A DNA stretch of 64,000 nt from Wohlfahrtiimonas chitiniclastica DSM 18708 (GCF_000375345.1 NZ_AQXD01000001.1:450600-514599), one strand, 5' to 3'; positions 27,376 to 38,250 are shown, counted from the first letter of the stretch. Numbers and translations: made by a program. Notes: generated from the sequence alone by a model not told the origin.

Positions 27376-28764
27376 ATGAATGAATTAAAGGTTTACAATC
27401 CCGCAACGGGCGATCTATTGGCGCAACTAGCAATGGACAGCACGGAGCTGATTGAAACAAAACTCAAAGCAGGGCATGATGCCTTAACGGCATGGCGCAA
27501 CACTTCGGCCTATGAGCGATCGGCATTATTGACAAAATGGGCAGCGCTCATTGTGGCCAATAAAGCTGAGATTGCCAAAATCATGACGGAAGAGAATGGT
27601 AAACCATTGAAAGAATCCCTCGGTGAAGTGGACTACGCTGTGAGTTACTTAACGTGGTATGCAGAAGAGGCCAAACGCATTTATGGTCGCACCATTCCGG
27701 CAAGCTCAACGAATAAGCGCTTGATTGTCACACGCCAAGGTTTAGGTTTAGTGGCAGCGATCACGCCTTGGAACTTTCCGGCGGCGATGATGACGCGTAA
27801 AGCAGGGCCTGCATTGGCAGCCGGCTGTACGTTTATCGTCAAACCTGCGGAAGATACGCCATTGACCATGATTCGATTGGTGGAATTAGCGCATGAAGCA
27901 GGCATCCCAAAAGATGTATTGCAATGCGTGATCGGTTATGGTCATGAGGTGGGTCCTGTATTTACCGCAAGCCCATATGTGCGCAAAATCACCTTTACCG
28001 GTTCAACGCCAGTGGGTAAACGCCTCATCAGTGAGAGCGCGGCAACGGTCAAACATATGTCGATGGAGTTAGGCGGACATGCGCCGTTCATCATCTGTGA
28101 AGATGCGGACATCGATTATGTGGTTGAGCAAGCGATGGCTTCAAAATTCAGAAATGCAGGGCAAACATGCGTTTGTGCGAACCGTTTCATTGTGCATCAA
28201 TCTGTGCTTGCAGAGTTCAGTGAGAAGTTTGCTAAAGCTGCCCGCGCCCTTAAAATGGGTAATGGGATGGATGAAGCCACAGACATTGGTCCACTCATCA
28301 ATCAAAAAGGCTTTGATAAAGTGGTCTTTCAAATTGAGGATGCCAAAGCTAAAGGCGCCACAGTTTTAGCGGGCGGCAATAGCTTTGCTGATCACGATAA
28401 GGGCACGTATTTTGTGGAACCCACTGTGCTGAGCAATGTCACGCTTGATATGAACATCATGTCAGAAGAGACATTTGGCCCAATCGCCCCCATCATTGCT
28501 TATGAAAACTTAGAAGATGCCATTGCCATCGCCAATGGTACGCCATTTGGTTTGGCGGCTTATTTCTTCACGGATAACTATAAGCGCGGCATTTATCTAC
28601 AAGATCAACTCGATTTTGGGATTATAGGCTGGAATGATGGATTGCCAAGTGCTGCTCAAGTGCCATTTGGTGGTTTTAAAGAGAGTGGACTCGGTCGTGA
28701 AGGCGGCATTGAAGGCATCGAGCCTTATTTGGAAACAAAATACCTTTCAATTGGTCAGTTGTAA
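27376..28764 (+). CDS. gabD: succinate-semialdehyde dehydrogenase GabD
   Basis: Aldehyde dehydrogenase (462 aa) oxidising succinate semialdehyde to succinate with NAD(P). Features are [23 protein letters not shown], the cofactor loop [11 protein letters not shown], the base motif [18 protein letters not shown] and the catalytic cysteine in [10 protein letters not shown], a form typical of GabD. The end [15 protein letters not shown] is intact. It completes the GABA shunt to the TCA cycle with gabT and is closed by a terminator. It is distinct from the Sad-like paralog at 17 kb. Confidence 0.93.
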   Translation: MNELKVYNPATGDLLAQLAMDSTELIETKLKAGHDALTAWRNTSAYERSALLTKWAALIVANKAEIAKIMTEENGKPLKESLGEVDYAVSYLTWYAEEAKRIYGRTIPASSTNKRLIVTRQGLGLVAAITPWNFPAAMMTRKAGPALAAGCTFIVKPAEDTPLTMIRLVELAHEAGIPKDVLQCVIGYGHEVGPVFTASPYVRKITFTGSTPVGKRLISESAATVKHMSMELGGHAPFIICEDADIDYVVEQAMASKFRNAGQTCVCANRFIVHQSVLAEFSEKFAKAARALKMGNGMDEATDIGPLINQKGFDKVVFQIEDAKAKGATVLAGGNSFADHDKGTYFVEPTVLSNVTLDMNIMSEETFGPIAPIIAYENLEDAIAIANGTPFGLAAYFFTDNYKRGIYLQDQLDFGIIGWNDGLPSAAQVPFGGFKESGLGREGGIEGIEPYLETKYLSIGQL

Positions 28765-28791
28765 TTTTTTTCATTGAGTCGTACCTAGATT

Positions 28792-28817
28792 GATCCCACG
28801 TTGTGGGATCTTTTTTT
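28792..28817 (+). terminator. rho-independent terminator
   Basis: GATCCCAC and GTGGGATC with a three-base loop, followed by seven T. It closes the gab operon. Confidence 0.93.
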
Positions 28818-28861
28818 ATTTTATGGTTTAATATGCAACTTTTTTAGAATCACAAGGCATT

Positions 28862-29860
28862 ATGATCATAAACATTCAGGCATTAAGAGCTTTTGCTGCC
28901 ATTATAGTGGTGCTATTTCATGCGCATTTTGCTGTTGAACACCAAGATTTTGAATGGAGTGCATGGGACATCTTAACATTAAACGTAAGGAAATGGGGTT
29001 CATTTGGCGTGGATCTATTTTTCATTATTTCTGGCTATTTAATGTTTATGATTAACGATAAAAAACCTCGATCACCCTGTGCTTTTATGTTGAATCGTAT
29101 TGAAAGAATTGTACCGATGTATTGGTTTTTAACGCTTTCACTATTTATGATTTATCATTTAATTCCCGCTTTTTTTTCAGATATGGAATATGGTTTTGGA
29201 AAATTGATCAGTTCTTTATCATTTGTGAGTATGCATTTTCATTATGACTTTCCAGCATTATATGTTGGTTGGACATTAGAGTATGAAATGACATTTTATG
29301 CATTATTTGCACTGACATTATGCATGACGATGACACAGTATAAACGATGGTGTGTATTAACATTTATCATGATTGTATGCGTTGTTTTTGGATTATATCG
29401 TTCTGTTGCATTAGAATTTATCTTAGGTGGAGCAATTTTTATAGGTATGCAATGGGGGCGTACAAAATTTTCTTGGCATCAGAAGCATGTATATTGGTTA
29501 TTATTTTTATTGAGTTTTTGTTTTGTGATGATTGTCCCTAAACCTAGTGATGCATGGCGCTTTATGATATGGGGCATACCAGCAGCCATTATGTTTATAT
29601 CAATATTATTGGTGCATGATTTAAAATCTAAAGTGTTGCAGCAATTAGGCAATGCATCTTATTCCATCTATCTTATGCAGGTGCCAATGTTGCCATTAGG
29701 TATTAAGGCCTTTGCGCAATGGATGCCAAATACAGATGGCTTGATTGTATTTTTAGTATTGACCATCTTATCAATTTTAGCTGGGTATATTTGTTATTGG
29801 GTAATTGAACGGCCACTTAATGCATTTTGCCAGTATCTATTGATCAAACGAGCATCATAA
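28862..29860 (+). CDS. acyltransferase 3 family membrane protein
   Basis: Integral membrane O-acyltransferase (332 aa, about ten helices) of the OafA/YrhL family, which acylates surface polysaccharides, peptidoglycan or small molecules. The start NIQALRAFAAIIVVLFHAH carries the conserved RAxAxxxVxxFH histidine; SFGVDLFFIISGYLMF, the second motif, and LGNASYSIYLMQVP near the C-terminus are also typical. It is clearly more AT-rich than its neighbours, with many ATA and TTA codons, and is flanked by terminators on both sides. It looks like a single-gene acquisition. Substrate unknown. Confidence 0.86.
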   Translation: MIINIQALRAFAAIIVVLFHAHFAVEHQDFEWSAWDILTLNVRKWGSFGVDLFFIISGYLMFMINDKKPRSPCAFMLNRIERIVPMYWFLTLSLFMIYHLIPAFFSDMEYGFGKLISSLSFVSMHFHYDFPALYVGWTLEYEMTFYALFALTLCMTMTQYKRWCVLTFIMIVCVVFGLYRSVALEFILGGAIFIGMQWGRTKFSWHQKHVYWLLFLLSFCFVMIVPKPSDAWRFMIWGIPAAIMFISILLVHDLKSKVLQQLGNASYSIYLMQVPMLPLGIKAFAQWMPNTDGLIVFLVLTILSILAGYICYWVIERPLNAFCQYLLIKRAS

Positions 29861-29864
29861 TAAA

Positions 29865-29890
29865 AAAGCCCCAATTTCAATTGGGGCTTT
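29865..29890. terminator. bidirectional rho-independent terminator
   Basis: AAAGCCCCAA and TTGGGGCTTT with a six-base loop, between the acyltransferase (plus) and the LysM gene (minus). Confidence 0.9.
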
Positions 29891-29910
29891 AGCATTAACG
29901 CATCATCACA

Positions 29911-31008
29911 TTAGTGATTGTTATAATCTGAATAAGGTGTGACAGCCATCATGTCTTGCTGAATCGGTTTAGCCGCTTCAATCACAATGGCTAAGCTCAT
30001 GCGATCAAACACTTTATACACCATCACCATGCCAGCGGCTTGTCCAGGAATGCGTAAACGCTTGCTTGGATCTAATGGATCATTTTTATAAATGTCCGGT
30101 TGTTGCACCAAAAGTAAATCGCCTGGAGATAAACCTGCATCTAATCCTTTGTCTAACACCACATTCCCACCTGCAGCGACGCTTTTGAGCATGCCTGGGG
30201 TATTGACCACCTGGGCTTCAGTTTTTTGTGGGGCAGATTTAGGCTCAAAGTATAAGTTGCCAATGTTACTTGTTTGAGGCTTAGGCACCACATATTGTCC
30301 TGGCGTGATGCCGCGGTTCACTGTACTTTTGATGTAAACAGTGGAAATGCCATCTTTAACATTTTCCACAACGATTTCACCGGTTTTGATCAATTCAGTC
30401 CCGATGTCCACATCTTTTTTCTTTTTGCCTTTGCTGATGTCATCAAGCTTTAAGCCTTTATGTGTGATGCCACGCTCATATACGTTGTAAGTTTGACCCG
30501 GCTGCAAATCACCTTTAATGAAAGCTTTAAGGTTCACATGCCCCGTTAAACGGTTGTCTTCAAACGCCACCACATACGGTAAAGATTTAAGGCTTGCCGC
30601 ATCGACAATTTCCATGTCCACAAATTTACCGCGTAGGTAATCATAAGAGATCACAGGTAAACCTAAATCAATGGGCACTTCGCGCATTTCAGGAGAGAGT
30701 TTAACGGTTTTAAGTCCGCCTTGCTGTTTCGCGCTGCCACCTTTGAAGTTGCGCTGATAGATAATCTTGCCATTTTTGATACTAAATTCATCACCTGGAT
30801 AGATGCGATTAGGGTTCTTCACTTGAGGATTGCTTTTCCACAATTGACGCCATTCCCATGGGGCATCTGTGTACTTTTTCGCAATGCTCCATAAGGAATC
30901 TCCTGGCTGCACCACATAGTGTTGTGGGGCATCAGGTTTGAGCGTTGCCGCCATGGAAAGGGATGCGCACAACAAGCCAGTTGCAATGAGCAGGCGCTTT
31001 ATATTCAT
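29911..31008 (-). CDS. LysM-domain exported protein
   Basis: Exported protein (365 aa) with a signal peptide ending SLSMAA. One LysM peptidoglycan-binding module follows (HYVVQPGDSLWSIAKKYTDAPWEWRQLW, residues about 30-80, ending IYPGDEF). The remaining ~270 residues form beta-rich repeats with two GQY/PGD-type segments (RGITPGQYVV, GLSPGDLLLV). Proteins of this type are commonly encoded divergently from def-fmt in gammaproteobacteria, as here. Probably a cell-wall-associated protein; enzymatic activity is not evident. Confidence 0.87.
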   Translation of the reverse strand: MNIKRLLIATGLLCASLSMAATLKPDAPQHYVVQPGDSLWSIAKKYTDAPWEWRQLWKSNPQVKNPNRIYPGDEFSIKNGKIIYQRNFKGGSAKQQGGLKTVKLSPEMREVPIDLGLPVISYDYLRGKFVDMEIVDAASLKSLPYVVAFEDNRLTGHVNLKAFIKGDLQPGQTYNVYERGITHKGLKLDDISKGKKKKDVDIGTELIKTGEIVVENVKDGISTVYIKSTVNRGITPGQYVVPKPQTSNIGNLYFEPKSAPQKTEAQVVNTPGMLKSVAAGGNVVLDKGLDAGLSPGDLLLVQQPDIYKNDPLDPSKRLRIPGQAAGMVMVYKVFDRMSLAIVIEAAKPIQQDMMAVTPYSDYNNH

Positions 31009-31167
31009 AAATTATCCTTATTAATATTAATGCAAACAAAAATTTGATAAGATTATCTGAATTTTTTGAGCGTTTAGCAAGCCACCTGACCAAATTTAAG
31101 GCGAGCGGTGAGCGCTTCAAATCAGCGGTTTTTTTATTTTTTGATATGAATGGGTAGTTTTTAATCA

Positions 31168-31686
31168 ATGTCTAAACTTGATGTAATTTATGTGCCACAT
31201 GAGACGCTGCGTCAAACCGCAAGCGTTGTTACCACTTTTGATAAGGATTTGTATGAGTTAGCTAACGGAATGTTAGAGACCATGTATGAGAATAATGGCA
31301 TCGGCTTAGCGGCCAATCAGGTCAATGATCTGCGTCGCATTTTTGTCACCGACTGTACAGAAGAAAAGAACGATCCTATGATCTACATCAATCCTGAGAT
31401 CATTTGGGAATCTGAGGATGTGGCAGAATCAGAAGAGGGCTGTTTATCCTTGCCAAGCATTTACAGTGGCCCAATTGAGCGTCCATTTGCCGTTAAAATC
31501 CGCGCACAAGACATTCACGGCGATTTCTTTGAGCGCGAAGCTGAAGATCTATTAGCCCGCTGTATGCAACATGAATTAGACCATTTAAATGGCATCTTAT
31601 TCATTGACTATTTATCTCGCTTGAAACGTGAACGCGCATTGAAAAAACTCGAAAAATATCTCAAAGATATGGAGAAAAAGCGATAA
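31168..31686 (+). CDS. def: peptide deformylase
   Basis: Removes the formyl group from the N-terminal methionine of new proteins (172 aa). The three family motifs are present: GIGLAANQ, EEGCLSLP (metal-binding cysteine) and MQHELDHLNG (two metal-binding histidines and the catalytic glutamate). The start codon has a poor Shine-Dalgarno. The stop overlaps the fmt start (TAATG). The 159-base gap to the divergent LysM gene is AT-rich with a TTAATATTAA palindrome, but no clear regulator site. Confidence 0.97.
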   Translation: MSKLDVIYVPHETLRQTASVVTTFDKDLYELANGMLETMYENNGIGLAANQVNDLRRIFVTDCTEEKNDPMIYINPEIIWESEDVAESEEGCLSLPSIYSGPIERPFAVKIRAQDIHGDFFEREAEDLLARCMQHELDHLNGILFIDYLSRLKRERALKKLEKYLKDMEKKR

Positions 31687-32627
31687 TGACAGCACCGAAC
31701 GCAACAAGAGTGATCTTTGCGGGCACGCCAGAATTTTCAACTGGCACACTGCAAGCTTTAATCGATGCAGGTTACAATGTGGTTGCGGCATATACGCAGC
31801 CTGATCGCCCGAAAGGTCGTGGGAAAAAATTGGCAAAAAGCCCCGTTAAAGAGTTGGCAGAAAGCCACAATATTCCTGTGTATCAGCCATTGAGCCTTCG
31901 TCAAGAAGAGGCGCAAGCAGAACTTGCCGCCCTCAATGCCGATGTGATGATTGTGGTGGCGTATGGTTTGATTTTGCCAGAAGCTGTGCTATCGACACCG
32001 AAAAAGGGCTGCATTAATATTCATGCCTCTTTATTGCCAAGATGGCGCGGTGCTGCGCCCATTCAGCGCTGCATTGAAGCGGGTGATGCTGAAACGGGCA
32101 TTGCCATTATGCAGATGGATAAAGGCTTAGATACTGGCGCCGTATGGCGTGAGGCAAAAGTTGCCATCACAGAAACCATGACCGCGGGTCAATTGCATGA
32201 TGCATTGAAAAGTGTTGGTGCAAATCTTCTCATTGAAACATTGCCAACGATTTTAGCAGGCGATGCTCAACCGGTGGCGCAACCTGAGGCTGGCGTGACT
32301 TATGCAGAAAAATTGACGAAAGAAGAGGCGAAAATCATTTGGTCAGAGCCTTCTGAGATCATTGATCGTAAAGTGCGTGCCTTTAATCCTGTGCCTTCTG
32401 CCCACACTTCGTGGCAAGGTCAGTTATTAAAAATTTGGCAAACGCGTTTGACAGATCAAGCAAGCACTCGTGCACCTGGAACATTAGAAGTGCGTGAGGG
32501 CGCTTTGTTTGTTCACACGGGCAGCACACAACTAGAAATCATCGAACTACAACTTGCGGGCAAAAAAGCAATGCTTGCACGTGACTTTATCAAAGGCACG
32601 TCACTTCATTTAGAGGAACTAATTTAA
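31686..32627 (+). CDS. fmt: methionyl-tRNA formyltransferase
   Basis: Formylates initiator Met-tRNA using 10-formyl-THF (313 aa). The catalytic region NIHASLLPRWRGAAPIQ carries the asparagine and histidine of the active site; AYTQPDRPKGRGKKL is the tRNA-contacting loop. A C-terminal OB-like domain begins near VRAFNPVPSAHT. It overlaps def by one base and directly abuts rsmB, the conserved def-fmt-rsmB operon. Confidence 0.97.
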   Translation: MTAPNATRVIFAGTPEFSTGTLQALIDAGYNVVAAYTQPDRPKGRGKKLAKSPVKELAESHNIPVYQPLSLRQEEAQAELAALNADVMIVVAYGLILPEAVLSTPKKGCINIHASLLPRWRGAAPIQRCIEAGDAETGIAIMQMDKGLDTGAVWREAKVAITETMTAGQLHDALKSVGANLLIETLPTILAGDAQPVAQPEAGVTYAEKLTKEEAKIIWSEPSEIIDRKVRAFNPVPSAHTSWQGQLLKIWQTRLTDQASTRAPGTLEVREGALFVHTGSTQLEIIELQLAGKKAMLARDFIKGTSLHLEELI

Positions 32628-34157
32628 ATGACAACCGATACCACTCTAAATGGCGTAAAAGTTAGCTACAAGCCAAAATCAGAGAAAAAAGCTGAACCAA
32701 AAAAAAGTCGTGATTTTTCTCGCGATGGACAAAAACGTGTGCATTATGGCAAAGGGCAGTCAAAGCCTTCTCGCCCATCGCGCACCCATAAGTCACGCAC
32801 GCAATCTGCAGCGCCAGATAAAAATTACAGCCCCATGAGCCATTTGCTTAAAGATCCGCGTTATTGCGCCATTGATATTTTGCACAAAGTGGAAAAAGGG
32901 CAATCGTTGTCTGAATTGCTCGCCACAGAAATGCGTGAGCTCAATGACAGTAATCAGCGTTTTGTGCAGCATTTGGTGTACGGTGCATTGCGTCACTTTG
33001 ATGTGTTGAGTTTTCAATTGACGCACTATTTACAAAAGCCCATTAAATCCACAGAGCGCCAAGTTTACTTAGCGTTATTGTTAGCCATGTATGAAATCAC
33101 AGAGATGAACACCGCTGAATACGCAGCTGTGAACAACTGGGTGGCATTGATCCGCGCGATGAATAAAGAGTGGGCAGTGGGCTTAACGAATGGCATTTTG
33201 CGTAAAGTGTTGCGTGAAGGTTTGCAACCATTGCCGAAAAATACTGCCAAAGTCTCGTTACCTAAATGGTTGTCTGAAAGTTTAATTAGCCATTGGGGCG
33301 TTGAGAAAGCATGCGCAATTGCAGAGCAATTCATGCAGCATCCACCGATGACCATTCGCGTCAATCCTTTACAATCGACGCGTGATGCTTATTCAGCATT
33401 GTTAGACGATGCTGGCGTTGATCATCAAGTGCATGCCCATTCTGATTCTGCCATTGTCTTGACTGAAGCGGTACCGGTGTCTGTGTTGCCACATTTTGAT
33501 GAAGGCATGAGCTCTGTGCAAGATGCAAGTGCGCAACTTGCAGCGGTATTGATCAATCCGCAAAATGATGATGTGATTGTCGATGCCTGTGCAGCGCCGG
33601 GCGGTAAAACGGTGGCAATGCTTGAACGCAATCCTGAATTGACGAAAATTTACGCCATTGACAGCGTGAGCAACCGTTTAAAACGTGTGCAAGAAAACGT
33701 TACGCGCGTGTTTCAAGATGAATTGGCAGATAAAGTGGTGTTATCCGCGAACCATTTTGAAAACTTCACAGCCGATGAAGCGGTGGATGCCATTTTATTA
33801 GATGTGCCATGTTCAGCAACGGGCATCATTCACCGTCATCCGGACATTAAACGCTTGCGTCAGCCAACAGACATTGCCGTGCTTGCTCAAACACAAGCGG
33901 ATTTATTAGATCATGCTTGGTCAATGCTTAAAGTGGGCGGTCGTTTGTTGTATTCCACATGTTCGATTTTAAAAGAAGAGAACGAAGGGCAGATGCAAGC
34001 CTTCTTTGCCGCCCACAGTGATGCCAAAGAGTGTGAATTGTCCTTACCTTTTGCAGAGCGTGAAGCGTATGGCTATCAGATTTTGCCTGTATTCTCTGAG
34101 CAAGCGGAAAAAATGGATGGCTTTTATTACTGTTTAATCGAAAAGATTGATGGCTAA
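32628..34157 (+). CDS. rsmB: 16S rRNA (cytosine-5)-methyltransferase RsmB with basic N-terminal extension
   Basis: Methylates C967 of 16S rRNA (509 aa). After a lysine/arginine-rich, probably disordered extension of about 75 residues (for example KSEKKAEPKKSRDF), a NusB-like RNA-binding domain and the SAM methyltransferase domain follow. SAM and catalytic motifs are DACAAPGGKTVAM, LDVPCSATGIIHRHPDI and the catalytic cysteine in YSTCSILKEE. E. coli RsmB is about 430 residues, so the extension accounts for the extra length. The start ATG follows the fmt stop without any gap; a start at a later ATG (MSHLLKD) would give a normal-length protein and cannot be excluded. Confidence 0.92.
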   Translation: MTTDTTLNGVKVSYKPKSEKKAEPKKSRDFSRDGQKRVHYGKGQSKPSRPSRTHKSRTQSAAPDKNYSPMSHLLKDPRYCAIDILHKVEKGQSLSELLATEMRELNDSNQRFVQHLVYGALRHFDVLSFQLTHYLQKPIKSTERQVYLALLLAMYEITEMNTAEYAAVNNWVALIRAMNKEWAVGLTNGILRKVLREGLQPLPKNTAKVSLPKWLSESLISHWGVEKACAIAEQFMQHPPMTIRVNPLQSTRDAYSALLDDAGVDHQVHAHSDSAIVLTEAVPVSVLPHFDEGMSSVQDASAQLAAVLINPQNDDVIVDACAAPGGKTVAMLERNPELTKIYAIDSVSNRLKRVQENVTRVFQDELADKVVLSANHFENFTADEAVDAILLDVPCSATGIIHRHPDIKRLRQPTDIAVLAQTQADLLDHAWSMLKVGGRLLYSTCSILKEENEGQMQAFFAAHSDAKECELSLPFAEREAYGYQILPVFSEQAEKMDGFYYCLIEKIDG

Positions 34158-34710
34158 ACGCATCGGATGGTTGATCGTATTGTTAAGCTCATGGTTATCC
34201 ATGAGCTTTGCGAATGAGTTTATGATTTCTTCGGTATTCGTGAAAAACGGGCGCGAGGAGAACAGTTATAAAATCGCCATCGATGCCACCATCGAAATGA
34301 GTAAAGACCAAATACAGATGCTCGAAAATGGCATTCCCCTCACGTTTACCTACACTTTTGTGGTGGAGGAAAAAGTGGGGCTTGTTTGGTTAGAAGGGGA
34401 CAATCCGCCCAAAAATTACAGCTTTGTCATCGCCTATAACGCATTAACGCGGCAATATGTGGTGCATGCAGAGCAGAGTAAAAAATATGAGAATTTCCCC
34501 ACATTAACATTAGCGCTCGCATACATTGCTGAGCCTAAAAATTTTCGCATTAAAATTGCCCATCGAAAGGCAGACAAGATTTATCGTGGTGGCGTGCGCT
34601 TAAAACTCAACATTGATGAGTTGCCAACGCCGCTACGCATCCCGGCATATTTGTCGAGTGATTGGAATTTAGATACAGGTTGGAAGTATTGGGAGTTTGC
34701 TAAATGGTAA
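34150..34710 (+). CDS. DUF4390 family exported protein
   Basis: Hypothetical protein (186 aa) with an N-terminal signal/anchor (IGWLIVLLSSWLSMSFAN). The beta-rich remainder, with FTYTFVVEEKVGLVW and YIAEPKNFRIKIAHRK, matches the DUF4390 family, which is typically encoded between rsmB and ntrY. Function unknown; the genomic pairing suggests a periplasmic partner of the NtrY sensor. It overlaps rsmB by eight bases and ntrY by seven. ATG at 34150 is chosen over an adjacent TTG. Confidence 0.85.
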   Translation: MAKRIGWLIVLLSSWLSMSFANEFMISSVFVKNGREENSYKIAIDATIEMSKDQIQMLENGIPLTFTYTFVVEEKVGLVWLEGDNPPKNYSFVIAYNALTRQYVVHAEQSKKYENFPTLTLALAYIAEPKNFRIKIAHRKADKIYRGGVRLKLNIDELPTPLRIPAYLSSDWNLDTGWKYWEFAKW

Positions 34711-36848
34711 GAAGAACAAAAAAAGAGAGCATCATCCCTCTATTCATCTTATCGATGTTGTTGGTGATCATCTTAGGGATGATGAGCCAATCGTTAGAAT
34801 CTGTGTCAAAGTACTCAGATAACTTTATTTGGTTATTGGCAGCCGGCGGCATCTGCTTTTTGCTCCTGATTTTCTTTGTGGGGCATTACTTGGTGAAACT
34901 TGTGCGCATTTATCGCAAAGGTTACATCGGTTCGCGCTTAAATGTGCGCATGATGCTGTTTTTCTCTGGGATTTCGCTGTTGCCCTTGGCGATTTTGCTC
35001 TATTTCTCCATTACGATGGTGTATAAGGGCATTGACAGCTGGTTTGATGCCTCGCTAGATAAAGGCTTTGAGGATGCTTTGGCGTTGTCGCGCTCCTCGT
35101 TAGACATTCGCCGTGTGGATGCTTTAAATTTGACGCAATCCACAGGTGAGCGCTTAATGACATTGCCCTTTACGGATTTGAGTTTTTACATCGAAAATGT
35201 GCGCGAAAACATCAATGCGATGGAGCTTTCCGTCTTTGATGGTCATGGCAATGTGGTGGCCTTTGCCTCCAGTGACTTTGATAAAGTGATGCCAGAGCGC
35301 CCGAATGATGTGATTCTCATGAGTGTGGCGCAAGGCATGGAGTATGTGGTGCTAGAACAAGTCTCTGACTCGCAATTGCGCGTGCGCGTGGTGACTAAAA
35401 TTGCAGAAAATTTGCCCTATATTTTGCAAGCCTTTTATGAAATTCCGGATAAATACACAGAGTTGGCAAACTCCACAAAAAATTCTGTGGAATATTATAA
35501 GCAGTTTAAATCCTTAAGGGCACCCTTAAAAATGAACCTATTGGTGATTTTAGGGCTCGTGGCGTTGTTGTCGATTTTATTGGCGCTTGGGGGTTCATTT
35601 TTTGCCTCTCGCCGTTTGGTCAATCCGATTCGTGATCTCTCCATTGCCACAAAAGCGGTGGCAGAAGGTGATTTAGAGCGCAAAATTAAAGTCAAATCTC
35701 GTGATGAAATTGGCTTTTTAACGTCATCTTTTAATGAAATGACGCAAAAACTCAAGCATGCCCATGAAGTGGCGCAAAAGTCCCAAGGTTTGTTAGAAGC
35801 TGAGCGTGCTCATTTAGCCTCCCTGTTAGAAAAGCTCTCGAGCGGCGTTTTAGTGATCGATGAGCTTGGTAAAGTGCGCGTGTTTAATAATGCGGCATTG
35901 ACCATTTTAGGGGTGATGGAAGAGGATTTAGACCATTTAACCCTAGCATCGTTAAAAGATGCGCCAGAAGCATTAAGAAGCTTCATTGTGCCGCTCTTTG
36001 AGCATCTAAAAAACACCACTGAAAAAGAGTGGCGTACGGAGATCAGTCGTTATCACAATGGTTCACAGCAGATTTTATCGGTGCGCGGTTCAGAAGAGAA
36101 TGATCAAATTGGTTTAAAAGGCGGTAAAATTGTGGTGTTTGATGACATCACCCAACTCATCAGCGGTGAACGTGAATCGGCTTGGAGTGAAGTGGCGCGC
36201 CGTTTAGCCCACGAGATCAAAAACCCATTGACGCCAATTCAGCTCTCGGCTGAGCGCATGAAGCTGCGTTTTTCTGAAAAAATGGTGGATAAAGATAAAG
36301 AGATCATCGATAAATCCACAGAAACCATCATCGCGCAGGTTAAAGCGCTTAAAACCATGGTGGATGATTTCAGTCAATATGCGAAAAGCTCACAGCAGCA
36401 GTTGGTGGAGCTTGATTTGAAAAAGCTCGTCAAAGAGGTGATGTATCTTTATCAGGATTATCCGGCGGCGCTTGAGATTCGCACGATGCTGACGGACGCG
36501 CCTGCTTATATTCTTGGCGACAGCTTGCGTTTGCGTCAGTTATTGCATAACTTAGTGAAAAATGCCATTGAAGCCTGCCCAGATCAAACGGGGGAGATTG
36601 ATGTCTCCTTAACGAGTGATGATGATTGGGTGGTGCTGAAAATTAAAGATACCGGCATTGGTTTTGATCAGGATCAGATGGCGAAGATTTTTGAGCCATA
36701 TGTCACCACAAAATCAAAGGGAACAGGATTGGGGCTTGCCATTGTCAAAAAGATCATTGAAGAGCATCATGGTAAGATCGCCATCTATTCAGAAGGTAAA
36801 ATGATGGGGGCTGAAGTTGTGATTCAGCTGCCGAAAATAGTGAAATAG
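34704..36848 (+). CDS. ntrY: NtrY-like sensor histidine kinase
   Basis: Membrane sensor kinase (714 aa). Four hydrophobic segments lie in the N-terminal ~320 residues with a periplasmic region between, then a HAMP domain ([20 protein letters not shown]). A PAS domain starts near [18 protein letters not shown]. The HisKA phosphoacceptor is the histidine in [15 protein letters not shown], and the ATPase domain shows [19 protein letters not shown] and [11 protein letters not shown]. NtrY usually pairs with the regulator NtrX, which is normally the next gene; here argH follows directly, so the partner must lie elsewhere or be missing. Confidence 0.92.
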   Translation: MVRRTKKESIIPLFILSMLLVIILGMMSQSLESVSKYSDNFIWLLAAGGICFLLLIFFVGHYLVKLVRIYRKGYIGSRLNVRMMLFFSGISLLPLAILLYFSITMVYKGIDSWFDASLDKGFEDALALSRSSLDIRRVDALNLTQSTGERLMTLPFTDLSFYIENVRENINAMELSVFDGHGNVVAFASSDFDKVMPERPNDVILMSVAQGMEYVVLEQVSDSQLRVRVVTKIAENLPYILQAFYEIPDKYTELANSTKNSVEYYKQFKSLRAPLKMNLLVILGLVALLSILLALGGSFFASRRLVNPIRDLSIATKAVAEGDLERKIKVKSRDEIGFLTSSFNEMTQKLKHAHEVAQKSQGLLEAERAHLASLLEKLSSGVLVIDELGKVRVFNNAALTILGVMEEDLDHLTLASLKDAPEALRSFIVPLFEHLKNTTEKEWRTEISRYHNGSQQILSVRGSEENDQIGLKGGKIVVFDDITQLISGERESAWSEVARRLAHEIKNPLTPIQLSAERMKLRFSEKMVDKDKEIIDKSTETIIAQVKALKTMVDDFSQYAKSSQQQLVELDLKKLVKEVMYLYQDYPAALEIRTMLTDAPAYILGDSLRLRQLLHNLVKNAIEACPDQTGEIDVSLTSDDDWVVLKIKDTGIGFDQDQMAKIFEPYVTTKSKGTGLGLAIVKKIIEEHHGKIAIYSEGKMMGAEVVIQLPKIVK

Positions 36849-36864
36849 TCAAAAAGGATTTAGG

Positions 36865-38250
36865 ATGTCTGAACAAAAAGTCAATCAACAGTGGGGCGGT
36901 CGTTTTTCAGAAAGCACAGATGCATTTGTGCAAGCATTTACGGCATCGGTACAATTTGATCAACGCATGTATAAAGAAGACATTGCCGGCTCAAAAGCCC
37001 ATGCAGAGATGTTGCATCGCCAAAACATCTTATCAAAAAAAGATTTTGATTTGATCATCAAAGGTTTAAATGAAGTGCAAGCCGCGATTGAAGCAGGTAC
37101 ATTTGAATGGTCAGTTGCCCTTGAAGATGTGCACATGAACATTGAATCTGCCTTGACTGGCAAAATTGGCATTGCGGGTAAGCGTTTGCATACAGGGCGT
37201 TCACGCAATGATCAGGTGGCGACGGACATTCGCTTATGGCTTCGCAACACGTTAGATTTAATCGATGCAGAGTTAAAACGTTTACAGTTGGGCATTTTAG
37301 ATTTAGCGGCGCGTGAATATGACACCATCATGCCGGGCTTTACCCATTTACAAGTGGCGCAACCGATCACTTTTGGACATCATTTGATGGCGTGGTTTGA
37401 AATGATCAAGCGCGACCGTTCACGTTTTGCCGATTGCCGTGCACGCATGAACTATTCACCGCTTGGCGCTGCAGCATTAGCGGGCACAACGTATCCGATT
37501 GATCGCCACATTTCGGCTGAGTTATTGGGCTTTGATGCACCGACAGAAAACTCATTAGATTCCGTATCTGATCGTGACTTTGCCATTGAGTTTGCAAGTA
37601 GCGCAAGCATCATGATGATGCATTTATCGCGTTTTTCTGAAGAGTTGGTGTTGTGGTCAACGCCTGCTTTTGATTTCATTGATTTACCCGATCGCTTCTG
37701 TACGGGTTCATCGATCATGCCGCAAAAGAAAAATCCGGATGTACCTGAATTGGTGCGCGGTAAATCAGGGCGCGTGTTTGGTCATTTGATGGGTTTACTC
37801 ACATTGATGAAAAGTCAGCCATTGGCGTACAACAAAGACAATCAAGAGGATAAAGAGCCCATTTTTGACATTGCAGATACTGTATTGGGTTCTGTGCGTG
37901 CATTTGCGGATATGGTGCCTGCCATCATCGCGAAAAAAGAGAACATGTATTTGCGCACAAAATTGGGTTTCTCAACGGCAACGGATTTAGCTGATTACTT
38001 AGTGCGTAAAGGCATGCCCTTTAGAGATGCGCATGAAGTGGTGGGTAAAGCTGTGAAATTGGGCGTGGACACGGCGCGTGATCTCTCTGAAATGAGTTTA
38101 GATGAGTTGCGCAGTTTTTCTGACTTAATCGATGCGGATGTGTTTGAGTGCTTAACTCTTGAGGGCTCTGTCAATGCACGCAATCACTTTGGCGGCACTG
38201 CGCCAAATCAAGTGAAGGCTGCCATTGAGCGCGCTAAGGCTGTGATTTAG
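36865..38250 (+). CDS. argH: argininosuccinate lyase
   Basis: Last step of arginine synthesis: argininosuccinate to arginine and fumarate (461 aa). Family motifs are [19 protein letters not shown], the [12 protein letters not shown] segment, [11 protein letters not shown] and the superfamily signature [12 protein letters not shown] containing the catalytic serine. AAAGGA precedes the start 16 bases after ntrY. The 3' end overlaps the convergent comEC by 17 bases, with no hairpin terminator visible there. Confidence 0.97.
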   Translation: MSEQKVNQQWGGRFSESTDAFVQAFTASVQFDQRMYKEDIAGSKAHAEMLHRQNILSKKDFDLIIKGLNEVQAAIEAGTFEWSVALEDVHMNIESALTGKIGIAGKRLHTGRSRNDQVATDIRLWLRNTLDLIDAELKRLQLGILDLAAREYDTIMPGFTHLQVAQPITFGHHLMAWFEMIKRDRSRFADCRARMNYSPLGAAALAGTTYPIDRHISAELLGFDAPTENSLDSVSDRDFAIEFASSASIMMMHLSRFSEELVLWSTPAFDFIDLPDRFCTGSSIMPQKKNPDVPELVRGKSGRVFGHLMGLLTLMKSQPLAYNKDNQEDKEPIFDIADTVLGSVRAFADMVPAIIAKKENMYLRTKLGFSTATDLADYLVRKGMPFRDAHEVVGKAVKLGVDTARDLSEMSLDELRSFSDLIDADVFECLTLEGSVNARNHFGGTAPNQVKAAIERAKAVI

